Origin: Chromera velia
Taxonomy: Eukaryota > Sar > Chromeraceae
Length of the DNA: 44,267 bases
Direction of reading: 5' to 3'
Assembly (NCBI GenBank): GCA_018398765.1
Contig: JAHBMJ010005955.1
Coordinates: 15,636-59,902, forward strand
The notes below the pieces were generated by a model. It saw nothing but the letters and a program-made list of their open reading frames with translations, was not told where the DNA came from and did not search any database. The position numbers were made by a program, and so were the translations under genes. Each line of letters begins with the position of its first letter. Position 1 is the stretch's first letter. Below, piece by piece: positions 22,924-34,272 of the stretch.

Positions 22924-24730
22924 ATGAATTCTAGACGTGAAGACACAGAGCAGACTTTCTATCTACTTCAAACTGCGCAATTGGATCCACTCGAATTCTT
23001 AGAATCGATAGTGTCTAAAGCAAACCACGCTTCAGTTGTTTGGACAACGAACAGATCATATCGAATAGACCGCGGTGATCAATCGACGGACAGACTGATA
23101 GCCCCAGAAAATAACTCATTGCATGCCTCATAAAGCGAAAATCCCGTGCGCACAGGCGGGGTACTGAAATAATAACGCACGCAGTTCTTTTACGCTGTAC
23201 GCTTTACTTCTGAAGCGCTCTAAAGCTTTACATGCTCCACCCCTGCCCTCTGTTACTCTGTCTTTCACTCGCACTTCGTCAGAGAAAATCAAGCATAACT
23301 TAATATTATCCTGGGACCGTAATTCAACTGTATCCATGTTTGTCGGCAGTAGCAATGGTTTTGAAGTGTAAGGCAAGAAATTCATGTATTGTGATAGGAT
23401 GTGTCATTGTATGTATGCGTGCATAGTGTGGAGTAATGTGCATGAATATATAGTGCAAAGCGGACGTCAGATAACTGGCACACAGGTCTTGGGCTCCGGC
23501 CCCGAACACAATGTAATCCTGTAATCCAATAATTAATTAATATACAGTTTGATGTGACAATAATGTCTGAGCATATACAGTTATAGTCTCGCAACGCGGC
23601 GGCGGGTCATACAGATGTGCATGGACCAATTAGAACCCGCCACCAGACCTTAACCGGCTTAAAAATTTCGAGGGAAACAGGAACAGCCCTGTGTTCCCTT
23701 TTCCCTCCTAGACTCAAACCAATGACTCTAGGAGACGTCACTTCGCCTCTCTAGACTCTCTCTAGCTGCTTAGTATAAAAAAAACGACTCCCAGACTCAC
23801 AGGAAGTCCAAAGAACGGACGTCTGAGGTCTGACACCTGAAGAGGCCAAAGTGGCCTTCCTAGATTCAGAAGTTCAGAAAGGGTAGCAGCCGCTGTGGTA
23901 CATCAATGATGATAAAATGCATACCAACACACTCCATCTAGTCCAGGTAACTTAGTTCCAACAGGGGATAAGGAATGGTTGATGCACTGTGGACTTTAAC
24001 TGATAAGTCTGCTCATAAACAGAAAGATACAGTCCAGATGGTGCCCTATGTCAAATTGCCGGAAGGGCTTTTTCCTTCTTGAGCACTTTAAACCTGCAGC
24101 CATTGCATAAAGGTACTGCCCAACACTCATATGCTCCTGTCTGGAAGGAAAGAGCAGGACAGAACCACTTACCGGGGGAGCTGGAGGTCGATTAATACCC
24201 CTGAAACGCCAATTCTCCACAACAGGAATACAAAACAATCTCGCCTTCCCACAACCAGTAGACTCATCAGGAACCTATCCCGCTGGCCTGGGAGGATGAC
24301 AACAGACACAGGGCATTGGGCAAAATTGCTGGGGATCGATTCTGCGGCCTCCTGGTAGAAAGAAGGAATGTTGCTTTGGAGGCCTGGGAGGTACTTTCCT
24401 GACTGGTCCAGACTGGAGCTGCCAGACACGCCAAAGCAGATCAACTGCGCCACAAGACTTCACCCCAACACAGAGGCAAGCTCTTTAGTACTAGGGGAGC
24501 GGAATTATGTCAGTTTGATCATCGGTACTGCTCTACACAACAAGGTAGACAGGAAGGGACGAGAGGACGAAATGACCCTTCTCTGTGTGTTAGTGTGCTT
24601 TTTGAGCATTCTGAGCACAATTTCGGGATTTTGAGAGTGGCCCCGGAAAGTTTTGGCCCAAATTCTTGCACCAACGTATTCAACGGCCTCTGGGGACCAA
24701 TTTGATACCTTTCTGGGCCCTGCTCTAAAG
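22924..24730. other. Gene-free stretch of degraded sequence
   Basis: Several frames of 60-95 codons are open on both strands, but none shows a domain, a splice chain or an element end that I recognise. Composition is close to that of the surrounding transposon remnants. Confidence 0.5.
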
Positions 24731-25045
24731 AATTGGGAGTTGAATTGGGTATTGAATTGGTAGTACTACCAATTTTTTACCGCCAGTAACTCCCAATTTT
24801 GAAAAATTGGTACCTAGTCTAGTGAAAGAAGTACATAGAGTTTGAAGCTAAAATTTTGTGTATCGGCTAGACAAGGGCTCACTAGTCTCTAGCTGTAGTC
24901 ATTAGACTCTAATTTATTACTAGGAACAAATTCTATGAACACTTAGAGTCACCTAAAAATTGGGAGTTACCAATTTTTAAATAGGAATTTTTTAGGACCG
25001 CCGAAAAAAAAATTGGTAGTACAAAAAAAAAAAAATTGGGAGTCA
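24731..25045. repeat. Degenerate inverted-repeat element built from two short motifs
   Basis: Two motifs recur in both orientations. AATTGGGAGT appears near 24731, 24958 and 25034, with the inverse ACTCCCAATT near 24789. AATTGGTAGTAC appears near 24755 and 25012, with the inverse at 24763-24774. Positions 24755-24774 form a perfect 20-bp palindrome. The left part, GTACTACCAATTTTTT, reappears inverted near 25008-25023. The whole looks like an old foldback or MITE with indels and A/T-run expansion. No coding capacity and no clear target-site duplication. Confidence 0.6.
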
Positions 25046-25212
25046 ATTTGAAACTTTTGTTTTGTGTGTCATAGTGCACTGCTAATGCAATGCAAAACGG
25101 ACAGTGGACAGCTCTACACAAGCTGCACGTACCAGTATAAAAAACAGAGCGAAAATCGATCTAATTGACCATGTGAGCCTACCAGAATTCATAATAGTAA
25201 TAGTGATAGTGA

Positions 25213-25626
25213 TTAGTGGTACCCTAGGTAATCCTTCCATATGCCGGACAGTGGCTGCTGATCTTTGTTCAGATCATGCCCCTCTCTCCCGAACATCTCC
25301 CACTTAGTGGTTCCCAGATGCCTCAAATGGAAATTATATTCCTTCTTCTTCTTCTCTGACAGATTTTGGGGGGGGACAACATGAGTGTACTGAAAAACGA
25401 CTAAGGAATCATCTGGAAAAATTCTGATGTCTGCCTTTTTTTTGTGATCATCTGTGAGCTCTTTCAACTCTAAAATCTTCACGGTGAACTTGACATCTGA
25501 AAACATTGCATGAGCGATGTTCAGCTCTCTCCCCACAGCGAATCTCTCCCAAAACTCGGTGGGGATGACAAATCCATCCTTTTCCATTTCCTTTGACCTC
25601 TCCCTCTGTCGGCTTTGTGCGACCAT
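25213..25626 (-). CDS. Hypothetical 137-aa protein, possibly transposon-derived
   Basis: A single open frame with ordinary amino-acid composition: an amphipathic N-terminus (GFVIPTEFWERFAVGREL), mixed strand-like parts (ADIRIFPDDSLVVFQYTHVV) and a Lys/Glu-rich middle. I recognise no family. It has no visible introns, sits alone among transposon remnants and has no neighbour that suggests a role. It may be an orphan gene, part of an unknown mobile element, or a chance frame. Confidence 0.35.
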   Translation of the reverse strand: MVAQSRQRERSKEMEKDGFVIPTEFWERFAVGRELNIAHAMFSDVKFTVKILELKELTDDHKKKADIRIFPDDSLVVFQYTHVVPPQNLSEKKKKEYNFHLRHLGTTKWEMFGREGHDLNKDQQPLSGIWKDYLGYH

Positions 25627-26275
25627 GGTTGCAGAGCACTAGGGAGGAGGGGGGCACTGACGAGATCTTTCACTTTTTGATTTCTTCTTTTTCTTTTGTT
25701 CTTTCCCTTGATCCGTTTCATTCTCTCTCCCACCTTAAGGCTTACAGAGACTAGCAGATGCCGACTGAATTGAGGCTACCGCAGCGGCGACAGATGACAT
25801 TTTTGTTGCAGAGAACCCTCCTGCTTGTTCTTTTTACTTATATTCGTGGATTCTTTCCACGTTGATCCTATAGGGGGGACGTTATTCATATGATCGTTTT
25901 ATTCTGGAACATCTGGTTTTTGCGTGGTTGTGCAAGAGAAAGAAAGCCATGCAAGCACATTTTGCCGATGTGTCACGCCAGGAGGGACTTCGAGTATTAA
26001 GGCCTACTTAGAGGGGTTGGCGCTAGTAAGTGCTTGCAGAGGTTCAAGGGTCTTCAGGGCTTGATGTCGCTGGAGTGATTCAGGTCGATCCTTAGTGACA
26101 GACTCGATCGATGTCAGGAGCATGGAGCTTTCTTGGATTCAGTGATCAATCTGATTTCATAGTAGTCTTCCAGAAAGTCTTTCGGAAGTCTTTTCGATCG
26201 AAATGCGACAGGCCAAAATCTGTATAGTACAGGACGTTAACGTCCCGTCTCTTTTCTTGTTGATCCTTAAAAGGC
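25627..26275. other. Gene-free stretch
   Basis: No coding frame or RNA was recognised. Part of 26100-26275 may be the body of the SINE-like element whose tRNA-like head lies just beyond it on the minus strand. Confidence 0.45.
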
Positions 26276-26345
26276 AGGTAGCGAGGATTGAACCTATGAT
26301 TTTCTGTTTGTTAATGTTGTATATTAACCACTAGGTCATGAACGT
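26276..26345 (-). other. Degenerate tRNA-like sequence, possible SINE head
   Basis: On the minus strand an A-box-like TGACCTAGTGGTTAATATAC (26338-26319) is followed by a B-box-like GGTTCAATCCT (26294-26284). The two starts are 44 nt apart, the spacing found in tRNAs. The acceptor and anticodon stems do not pair, so it is not a working tRNA. A polymerase-III-type SINE head or a decayed tRNA pseudogene fits best. Confidence 0.45.
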
Positions 26346-26516
26346 AAGCGACACACACCATTTTCTTTTGCTTAGCACTATTTTCGATTAAGTCAATTTA
26401 TTTAATTCTCATTTTCTTTTTAGTCACGCTTTAATAGCATATAGCATTCGGATAATACTAGGATTTGGATTAGGATTGCATGATTGATTAATTTATTGAT
26501 TTGTTGTGCCTTTTTG

Positions 26517-26637
26517 TACCCCCCTGAAGCTAGTATGAAGATTTTGATTCATCAGCATAACTTTGTCGGTCCGTTGATTAGTGTTCAGTCATTTGATGAG
26601 GGGATGGAAAAACACCTTCATAGCTTCAGGGGCGTAC
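26517..26637. mobile_element. 121-bp element with terminal inverted repeats (MITE-like)
   Basis: The left end GTACCCCCCTGAAGCTAG, running on to TATGAAG, is matched by the reverse complement of the right end, GTACGCCCCTGAAGCTATGA. That gives about 20-25 bp of imperfect inverted repeat around a roughly 75-bp non-coding core. No target-site duplication is clear. Confidence 0.55.
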
Positions 26638-26848
26638 CCTAGGGCTTTCCCGCTGTATGTATAGGTGTCATTAATATTTGGGGTAGTATGCCATGGTCGA
26701 TCGACGATCAACAAATCAATGCCGTCGCATTGCCGCAGTTTGCATACATATAGAATTTATTTAAACATAATCGAGTAGGGGGGGTATGATGAAGTGTAAG
26801 GTACCAATTAGTACCAATCAATTAACCTGCCGTATATAATGATGTTTA

Positions 26849-26940
26849 TAGTGACCATGTTTGATTTGATTTGATTTGATTTAATTTGATCAAATCAAAT
26901 CAAATCAAATCAAATATAATCAAATCAAACATGGTCACTA
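26849..26940. mobile_element. 92-bp hAT-type MITE with 8-bp target-site duplication
   Basis: The element begins TAGTGACCATGTTTGATT and ends with its exact reverse complement. It is almost wholly palindromic, built from TTTGA/TCAAA units. GATGTTTA occurs immediately before it (26841-26848) and immediately after it (26941-26948). Eight-bp duplications and TAGxG-type termini are hallmarks of hAT-superfamily insertions. There is no transposase, so it would be a non-autonomous copy mobilised in trans. Confidence 0.85.
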
Positions 26941-26949
26941 GATGTTTAT

Positions 26950-27611
26950 GGACCCACCGTGCTAGCCACCGCGCCAAGTGTGCGAGCTGAGCTAGAAGCC
27001 GAGCAGTGTGGGCCCGCGTCACGGCCTACCGGGGCGGAGCGCTCTATATGTGATCGAATCTGATTTTCTACTGTGCGCACTTATTTATACTTGGTAACTT
27101 AGTCTTGGTTATATCGTGTAACACTGGCTAATCAAACGTTATTTAACTGTTCGTTCTTTTCTGTCCACACGGATATAGCTATAGCCTAACGCAGCCCCCG
27201 AACATGCGGCCGCTTCTCTATTTCTCAACCTCTCATCTCCGCCAAAACCGAATGACAACTCACCGCCTCACCCTTCCCTTGTCCCATCCCCTTCTTTCAT
27301 CAGGAAAGCAAACGCCGGTCACCAATGATGAGATGATACCTCTGGCAACTTTGGTAAAAGATTTAGTAAGGAAGCTTTGGCCTGGGTTGTGGGACACCGG
27401 GATCCAGGAATCGAAAAAAGAAGGTAAGCCTATTCCATCCATACCTTCGCCTCCTCCTCCTCCCCTCTTCCCCCCTCCCCTTGTGTCTATCCCTTCTTTT
27501 TACCCCGCTACTCAGATACCATGGGGTGCCCTTCTGCCTTTCTGTCTTCTACTTGTTCTATCTCTGTACCACCAAGAAACCAAATAGCCAGACTTACCCA
27601 ATAGTGGGAAC
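26950..27611. other. Interval before the second LINE
   Basis: A GC-rich patch (26950-27045) interrupts otherwise AT-rich DNA. A frame at 27204-27587 is open for 127 codons, with a plausible block around MIPLATLVKDLVRKLWPGLW followed by a Ser/Pro-rich stretch. It could be a remnant of the LINE upstream coding region, but I cannot support a gene. Confidence 0.4.
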
Positions 27612-30324
27612 ATGTACTCGCGCAACCTAAGGAGAGAAAACGAAAGCCAACTCATCCGAGAAAAAGTGAAAGGAAGGAAAAGGCTGTTGCACCTTGGAGG
27701 GATCAAGAATGCAGGGAGATTCAAAAAAGAGTTAGATCCGCAGAAAGGGAATGGAAGGAAGAAAGGGAACTCTGGAGGGACGAAAACGAGCGGTGTATCA
27801 CAGTAAAGAGAAAGATGAGCAGGCTAGTGAGCAGGTTAAACAGAAAGAGAGGGAAGTTGATAGTAAGAAAAAAGAGAAAGTATGCTATTCTTCAGGTAGA
27901 AAGACTCACGGAAGAAGCTGCTAAGGACCCAGCAGCCCTATAAAAATGGAGGAGGGAGAGAAAAAAGGCAGAGAGTGGGAGTGAGGGAGAAAAGCCGTCC
28001 GCCTTTTCGTTTTCAAATTTTTGGGCCGATGTGTTCAGTGAGGACGGACTGCAGCCTCAAAAGAAGGATGAAACACCAGTTCCCCCCCCAGCACCTTTCT
28101 TCTTTTTCGATAAATATGAGAAGATATTGAAGGCAATCGACTCAAAGAAGGCAGCCGGCCTCGAAAGAATCTCCCTTGCACAGGTACATTTATGCTTTTC
28201 CTCTTCTCGTTTTCTTCTTTTCATTTTTTTCAATCTTTTTTTTTTTTAATTAATTTTTCTTTCTGGCCAGAAAAGTGGAACTTCATTCGAATCGCTCCTG
28301 TTCCAAAAGGTCACGTCTCTCCCTCTTATGATGAATGGAGGCCCATACACATCGTCTGCCTTCTGGCCAAGTTGTTTGCGTTGTTGATGGATGGTCGGTT
28401 AAGGGAGACAACGAATATAGATGAACGACAGGTGGGTTTCAGGGAGGGGGTCGGTACAAGGGAAGCGATAGCTGCTCTTCATGCTCTCACGGCTTCAGCA
28501 AAGAAGAGACACAGACCTCTCCTTGCAGCGTTTGTTGACTTCAGCAATTAAGGCATTTGACCGAGTACCCAAAAAGAAAATGATTGACAGACTTAGAGAG
28601 GAAGGAGTCAGCGAGAAAGACGTGTGCATGATTCATTCCATGTATATGAATGTGTGGGGAAGGGTGGATGGGTCGGATCGGGTCTTTCCTAAAAGTGTAG
28701 GGGTAAAACAGGGAGATCCACTTTCTCCTCTTCTTTTTCTTTTGTTTATTAATAATATTTATTCTGCTCTGAGTGTCAAAGGGAGGGAATTTCAAACTGA
28801 TAACGGCTTGGGTCGGGAATCAGATATTACGGATGAAAGAATATGAAAGACAAAGGGGGGGAAAATGTGGAGAGAGGAGGGAGGAGAGTGAATTTCAAAC
28901 AACGGAGCAGTGACCTCGCATCCCTGAGGAGGTAAGATTGGCGGACTTACTGCTTGAGAGCATAGGTTACGCAGACGATCTTGTTATTTTTGTTTACTCT
29001 TCTTCTGATCTGCAGTGGCGTTTGGACCGTTTGACTTCTTATTTTCAGGAACATGGGTTGAAAGTGAATTTAAAGAAAACAAAAGTTTTTGTACTTTCAG
29101 GCTCAGGAAGGGAAATAGAAGGGGAAGTGACTTTTGAAGGGAAGACAGTTGAACGTGTAGAGAGCTATAAATACCTTGGATGTCGTGCGTTTGAGGGAGG
29201 GGACCCAAGAAAGTCAGTTAGGGACCGACTTGAAAGTACTGAACGCTATTTAGGGGCAGTGATAGGCACTTGTTCATCCTTAGGTCCTTTGCCCCCTCGA
29301 TGCAAAGTTCGTTTACTGCAGGCGCTCTGGGAGCTGGTGGCAACGTACTCGCTGGAAGCCTTGCCGGTAAGTCAGAGAGATATCGTTGTACTTGATGTTT
29401 TGCAGCTTTGATTTGTACGTTGGACATTCTATTTGCCCTATAACTCCTAGTATAACTCTTTTAAGGTGCCAACTTTGGTTTCGATTGGTGTGTATCCCAT
29501 GAGAGAGATCTTTTCTTGTCAGTTAGGAGGTTTCATGCATAGAAAGCATAAAAAGAACAAAAAGGGAGGTTCTTCGGGCAGTCTGGGATGCATGGCACAG
29601 ATCGTTGACCCTGGTATGGGCCAATTCAGCCAGTAGCATGCTTCAGATAATTATTGCACCAGATCTTTTGAGAAAAGAAAGCCAGAGAGGGAGAAATGGA
29701 ACGAATAAATGGATACTCACAGAAAGCGAGGGAAAGGGAAGCTTCAGAATGGTTATCGGAATGGTTGACTTCAAGACCCGTCGGCGAGCATAGGCTCACC
29801 CGTTTATGTGGTATCTATCTACACAACTCCCAACTGAGTAATTTTCAGATACAAAACCGATCGCACCAGCGTCTGGCCATATTGCTTTTAGGGGGGAGGG
29901 TTAGAAGGGGATGAGGTTACACAGTTCAATTGCGTACTCTGTCCCATTTTCTTTTGTCTGGTAGTTCTCTTTTCACCTCTCTCCTTTGAGCATGTGCTGA
30001 TGGCGGAAAGAAACACGGTGGATCCTGCAAAGAACACTGTATTCACTGTCCTGCAGTCAAAAGCAAAAACGTGATCGACGATGCGGTGCATCGATTGTCT
30101 GCATACGTGCAAATAGAGCAGCTTAGATCCAAACTTCACTTGCTGGCAGAGAAAGTGAAAGAGAGAACAGGAATTGGTAAAAGGGTCTGCAGAGTAAGAT
30201 GAACTGCTGTAGCTAGGGGAAGAGATATCAGGGAAAAAGAGACATATGTAAGAGAGCTCATTTCATTCATTGTGGACCAGGAGCCGAAGAAGGTAAGTGC
30301 ACTGATTGAAGCTTATCTGAAATA
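27612..30324 (+). pseudogene. Non-LTR retrotransposon ORF2 with near-complete reverse transcriptase, inactivated
   Basis: A Lys/Arg/Glu-rich linker (27690-28030) precedes reverse-transcriptase blocks in order. These are KAIDSKKAAGLERIS, FWPEKWNFIRIAPVPKG, DEWRPIHIVCLLAKLF, VGFREGVGTREA, FVDFS/KAFDRVPKKKMIDRL, VGVKQGDPLSPLLF and IGYADDLVIF (28961-28985), then VESYKYLGCRAF and a thumb-like LEALPVSQRDIV. Breaks: a frame change in the poly-T tract near 28229-28247, a 4-nt insertion with a stop inside the F-x-D box at about 28549-28553, stops and frame changes between 28846 and 28938, and stops after 29411. A CKEHCIHC...DDAVHRL pattern near 30030-30100 may be the C-terminal zinc knuckle. The catalytic aspartates remain, but the protein cannot be made from this copy. 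Confidence 0.88.
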
Positions 30325-30505
30325 GGTGCACGCGCATCTTATGTGGTTGTTCAGCTTTTCGCTTTAGCCTAGGCTGCGGAGGGTTGTGGTTGTTCATATT
30401 TATGTGGAAGCAGGCTAAGCTGCGGCGGTTTACTCCTTTTGTTTATATCTGCATGCATAGGTTGCCATTTGTCTCTAGTTTCAAAGACCTTAGGTTTAAC
30501 CACAA

Positions 30506-30535
30506 TTAAGTAAGTAAGTTAAAGTAAGTAAGTAT
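30506..30535 (+). repeat. TAAG-type simple repeat at the probable 3' end of the LINE
   Basis: TTAAGTAAGTAAG then AAGTAAGTAAG closes the LINE-derived sequence. Short 3' simple repeats are usual for non-LTR elements that lack a poly-A tail. Confidence 0.6.
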
Positions 30536-31240
30536 AGATGGATAGACTATTTTATGAGTAACACTATTATTAATATAAGATCTAGCTCTGCATTCTGTTT
30601 GATTACCACTTTGGTTATTTTTTTTTGTTCCGCATTAGGAATGCAAACCAGTTTTAGCACTTATCTATATTTCACTAAGACTATATGGTTAACATCTCTA
30701 CTATATACAAACAGTACTGTGGACTGATATATACTACGTATATTATTAAATCGACATGAGAATGTATCGATATGTGAAACTGAACATGAAAGATGTTCTG
30801 ATGCATGTTGTGAATTTAAGAAACAAATTCTTTACGCCTGCTTTTTGTCTCATGGGTTTGACGCTCGAACGTACCCTCGCTCCATATATTAATAGGATCC
30901 CTAAGCTCCGCGGCGCCTCCCATGCGTGCGCATGCCGCGCTGTACATGCATCGGACCCATATATCGGACCCGGATCGACTAACCGGCTCGCTGTCAGACG
31001 AAAAACGGTTGATTCTTCCGTGCGAATTTCGATCGTTGCATTGCACATTCGCACATCTGTAACCAAAAGCTTTCAGTAGAATCGAGAGGAAGCAGTGCGA
31101 TGACTTGACGGTCTTCGGAGCTAGGGCATGAAGTGAAAAAGGATACCTCGCATGAGTTCTCATTCTCACTTACCTTCATCTAAACTTCTATCGTACCCAG
31201 AAGCCCCACTTGTCATCGGGTGAAGGCCAAATCCGACAAC
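30536..31240. promoter_or_regulatory. Upstream region of the kinesin gene
   Basis: These 705 bp lie between the LINE tail and the kinesin start codon. No coding frame with a recognisable domain is present. The promoter and 5' UTR should lie here, but I see no motif I would assign. Confidence 0.4.
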
Positions 31241-32848
31241 ATGGCATCGCGGCTGCTCAACTTGGTAAAGGGAAAGTCCGCACACGCATCGCGACAAAGT
31301 CTGGCACCACCTGACCAAGGAGGATCAGAGTCAGTCACTTGAACGTATCCTGTCCACATGCATGTCCCAGTATCCCCCTTCCGCTCCACCTCCAGAAGGA
31401 GCACATTCCTTCATTCTGCTCCCTTTGCTTATGCAGTGATGAGTCCGTCAGCGTTGCCGCTGGGGGGGCCGAGAACCTGTCCGAGAGTCACTGGCAGGCC
31501 GCCAAGCAGGGGACGACAGACGGGAACCCGATAGAGAAGCACGGGGTTCTCCACAACGACAAGAGGGAGGCCTCAGAGTTCTGTATCATCAGGAACGGCG
31601 TGTTCAGAGCCTACAGGTCCAAGAGGGGGGGTCTGAGGGACATCGTCTACCTGGTCAATTCAGGATCTGCGCAGATAGATCGGAATGGTCTCATTGAGGT
31701 GAGGTCTGACTTCACCGTGCAGTAAGTAGGTCAGTCAGTCTGCATGCATGGAAGAAGATCGACGAAGGTGGGCAGCCATGCAGACAAAACTGCAGTCTAC
31801 GAAAAAGCCATCAAAATACTGGGAGGGTTTCGGTGAGAAATCTGCACAGGCAGCCGGGAAATGACCGGATCAACCGTCGGTATTTCTGATTGTCTGAGAC
31901 CTTCCCGTTCGCTGTTTCTCTCTGACTGATTGAAGCAGTCAGACATCCGCAGCAGAAGTGACGACACATGACTTGGGATTCAAACTCGCATCCTCTTGTT
32001 CTGCAGATTACTTCGCGTACTCCCTTCGCGTGGCAGTCCTCCTTTGCTGCTTCCTCCGACGAGGAGGCAGAGGGGTGGGTGACCGCGATCAACAAATGCG
32101 TGGGGTTCGAGAGGAAGAGAGAAGAACTGACACTCCGACTGCTGCAGGTCAGGAGAGGTGGAAGATCAATTTCCTTTTTCCTCGCGGGTGTGTAAGTGTT
32201 GCGGCGTGAGCTTGCAGGTGGACTCAAGACTTGTTTTCTCCGCGTATATTAATACAGAAGGACTCTGATGGCAGCTTCCTCTTGCTCTCCAATTCGATTG
32301 GCCTCGACAAGAAAAACCCAGCTTTCAAGGTCAAGTCCCCTTCTCTCTTCCGCCTGCTTCTCTCTAGTTTCTTTGAATGCATGACCCTCCTTCTATCCTC
32401 CTCCCCTCAACATCTGTAAGCGCAAGTGTGCGTGGTCTTTCCTCTCTGCAGCAAGGTTCATCGCTGTACAAGTACAACTACAGCAACAGCAAGAAGGCTA
32501 GACGTTACTTCTGGCTGTCTGACGACTGCAAAGAACTTCGGTGTGTCGGAATGTCTGCTCAAGTCCTTTAATTCCAGCACAGTACCAGAATGAATGCCGT
32601 GCAATGAATGCACCGAGTCGGTCGTTCGGATTGAATTGTTTGTGGGCCCTCGTTAACCGGAGGGGAGGGAGCAGTTGCTTTGTTTCTCTTCTTTTGGGCA
32701 TGCAAGGGCATGGGTAGGAATATCGCAACAGACTTTTGTGTTCCAATGAACCGTCGGATGGATCCAATCCTCCTGTGTGCAGGTGGGGGAAGAGTGCAAC
32801 GGGAAAACCCCTCAAGAACGGATACTCAAAAGTAGGCAGCACCTGTAA

Positions 32849-32886
<38 letters not shown>

Positions 32887-33420
32887 CTCCTGCCCCGCAT
32901 GACTGGAGAACTGTCGTCTTTCGTGCATGCACACACATACACATGCACATGCACATACACAGACTGCTGCTGACTAATAAGCATTCCGCGGACGTCGAAC
33001 GAAGCCGTCACCTGAACTTAAAACAAAACGAGCAAACCGCGTTGCTGCATGTGCATTGAATTTACGGTCCCCCATGCGTTGATTCCCGTCGGGGCCTTTT
33101 GTTTGCTGTTTCACTCACCAGCTTTTCTGCGGACTGACTACTTTATGCTTTTCTATCTCTTTTTTGAAGTCCTCTTATGTTTGGGGTCGTCACTTGCAGG
33201 TTGCTCTGGCGGATTGCATCGGCGTCGTGTTTGGGCCTCTGACCTCCACTTTTATCAGGTCGGAAGGAAATGGGACGAGTGGAGATGCAGAGGGGCAGTG
33301 TTGGTTGATATTCAGTCGGAGTCTCTTTCCATCTTGAGACGAGACGAGACACCCTGTGCCTGTCTGCCCGTATTCGTAACACAGTCACTGCCTTTTCCTT
33401 TTGGGGGATTTTTCTGTCCG

Positions 33421-33466
<46 letters not shown>

Positions 33467-34210
33467 TCTCTCCCTCTCTCTCTCTCCCCTCTATTTTGCT
33501 TCTTTTCTTTTCTGTTCTTTTCTCTGGCCGGTCGGAATGTCTGTATTCGATTCTTTGCATTGTGTCTCTCGCGCATTTCCATTTCTCTCTCTCTTTCTTT
33601 CTTTACAAGAAGCAGATGTGACCAACGAGATGACCTCGACTGGCACTGCTTCTCTCTGCTGTTTATGGGAAGGACCCTGGACCTGGCAGCACCTGGGGAT
33701 ACATACGTCAGTCCGTCAGTCAGTCAGTCAGTCATTCAGTCAGAGTCGTTCGCAGAGCGGGTGCATGTCTCTCTGTACATCTCTTCTGAAGTTATGGAAA
33801 GATCGCATTTTTTTTTTTTTTACGTGATTTGTTGTTCGGTCGTTCATTCCTGCAGTCCGCCTGTCGTTCCCCACAATTCCTTTCCGTCCTTTCGTCTGCA
33901 GCTCCGTTGTTGGTTCATGGGGCTCCAGTCGGTGATCACTCGTTTGGGCAATGCGAAGATGCCCGTGCTGACCTACAACCAGTACATCCTGAGAAAAGTC
34001 CAGTACAAACTCATGTTCTCAGCACACTCACACTTCGTCACACTGAAGACCTACATCTACTACAAAGTTCGGTCAGTCGATGAAATTGGGGAAAATGAGA
34101 TTGGCCCGCGTTACCGGCATTTTGTGATGTGCACTGTTGTGTTAAGCATCTGTTGGAAAGCGTCCCTCTCCTAGTCTTGGGGCAACCCGTGTGACTGCAG
34201 CAGATCCTGT

Positions 34211-34272
<62 letters not shown>

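Noticed and set aside
25104-25307. Plus-strand frame ending in LCSDHAPLS, similar to the SDH box of LINE endonucleases
   Set aside because: Only one short motif matches, the rest lacks endonuclease blocks, and a longer frame overlaps on the other strand. A chance match is likely.
26950-27045. GC-rich patch with a minus-strand GGCGCGGTGGCTAGCACGG, like a second SINE A-box
   Set aside because: No B-box lies at a suitable distance, so it cannot be supported.
28183-28259. A possible spliceosomal intron inside the LINE (GTACAT...GGCCAG)
   Set aside because: Reading through the poly-T with one frame change gives the expected spacing between reverse-transcriptase blocks, while removing it as an intron puts the next block out of frame.
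31691-31725. Continuation of kinesin exon 2 to the in-frame stop at 31725
   Set aside because: The GTGAGG donor at 31699 joins in phase with the next exon and completes the PH domain, including the conserved Trp.
33604-33616. Alternative acceptor two codons earlier at kinesin exon 8 (ACAAG at 33609)
   Set aside because: It is also in frame (adds Arg-Ser), so it cannot be excluded, but 27 of 31 introns here end in GCAG; I kept 33616.
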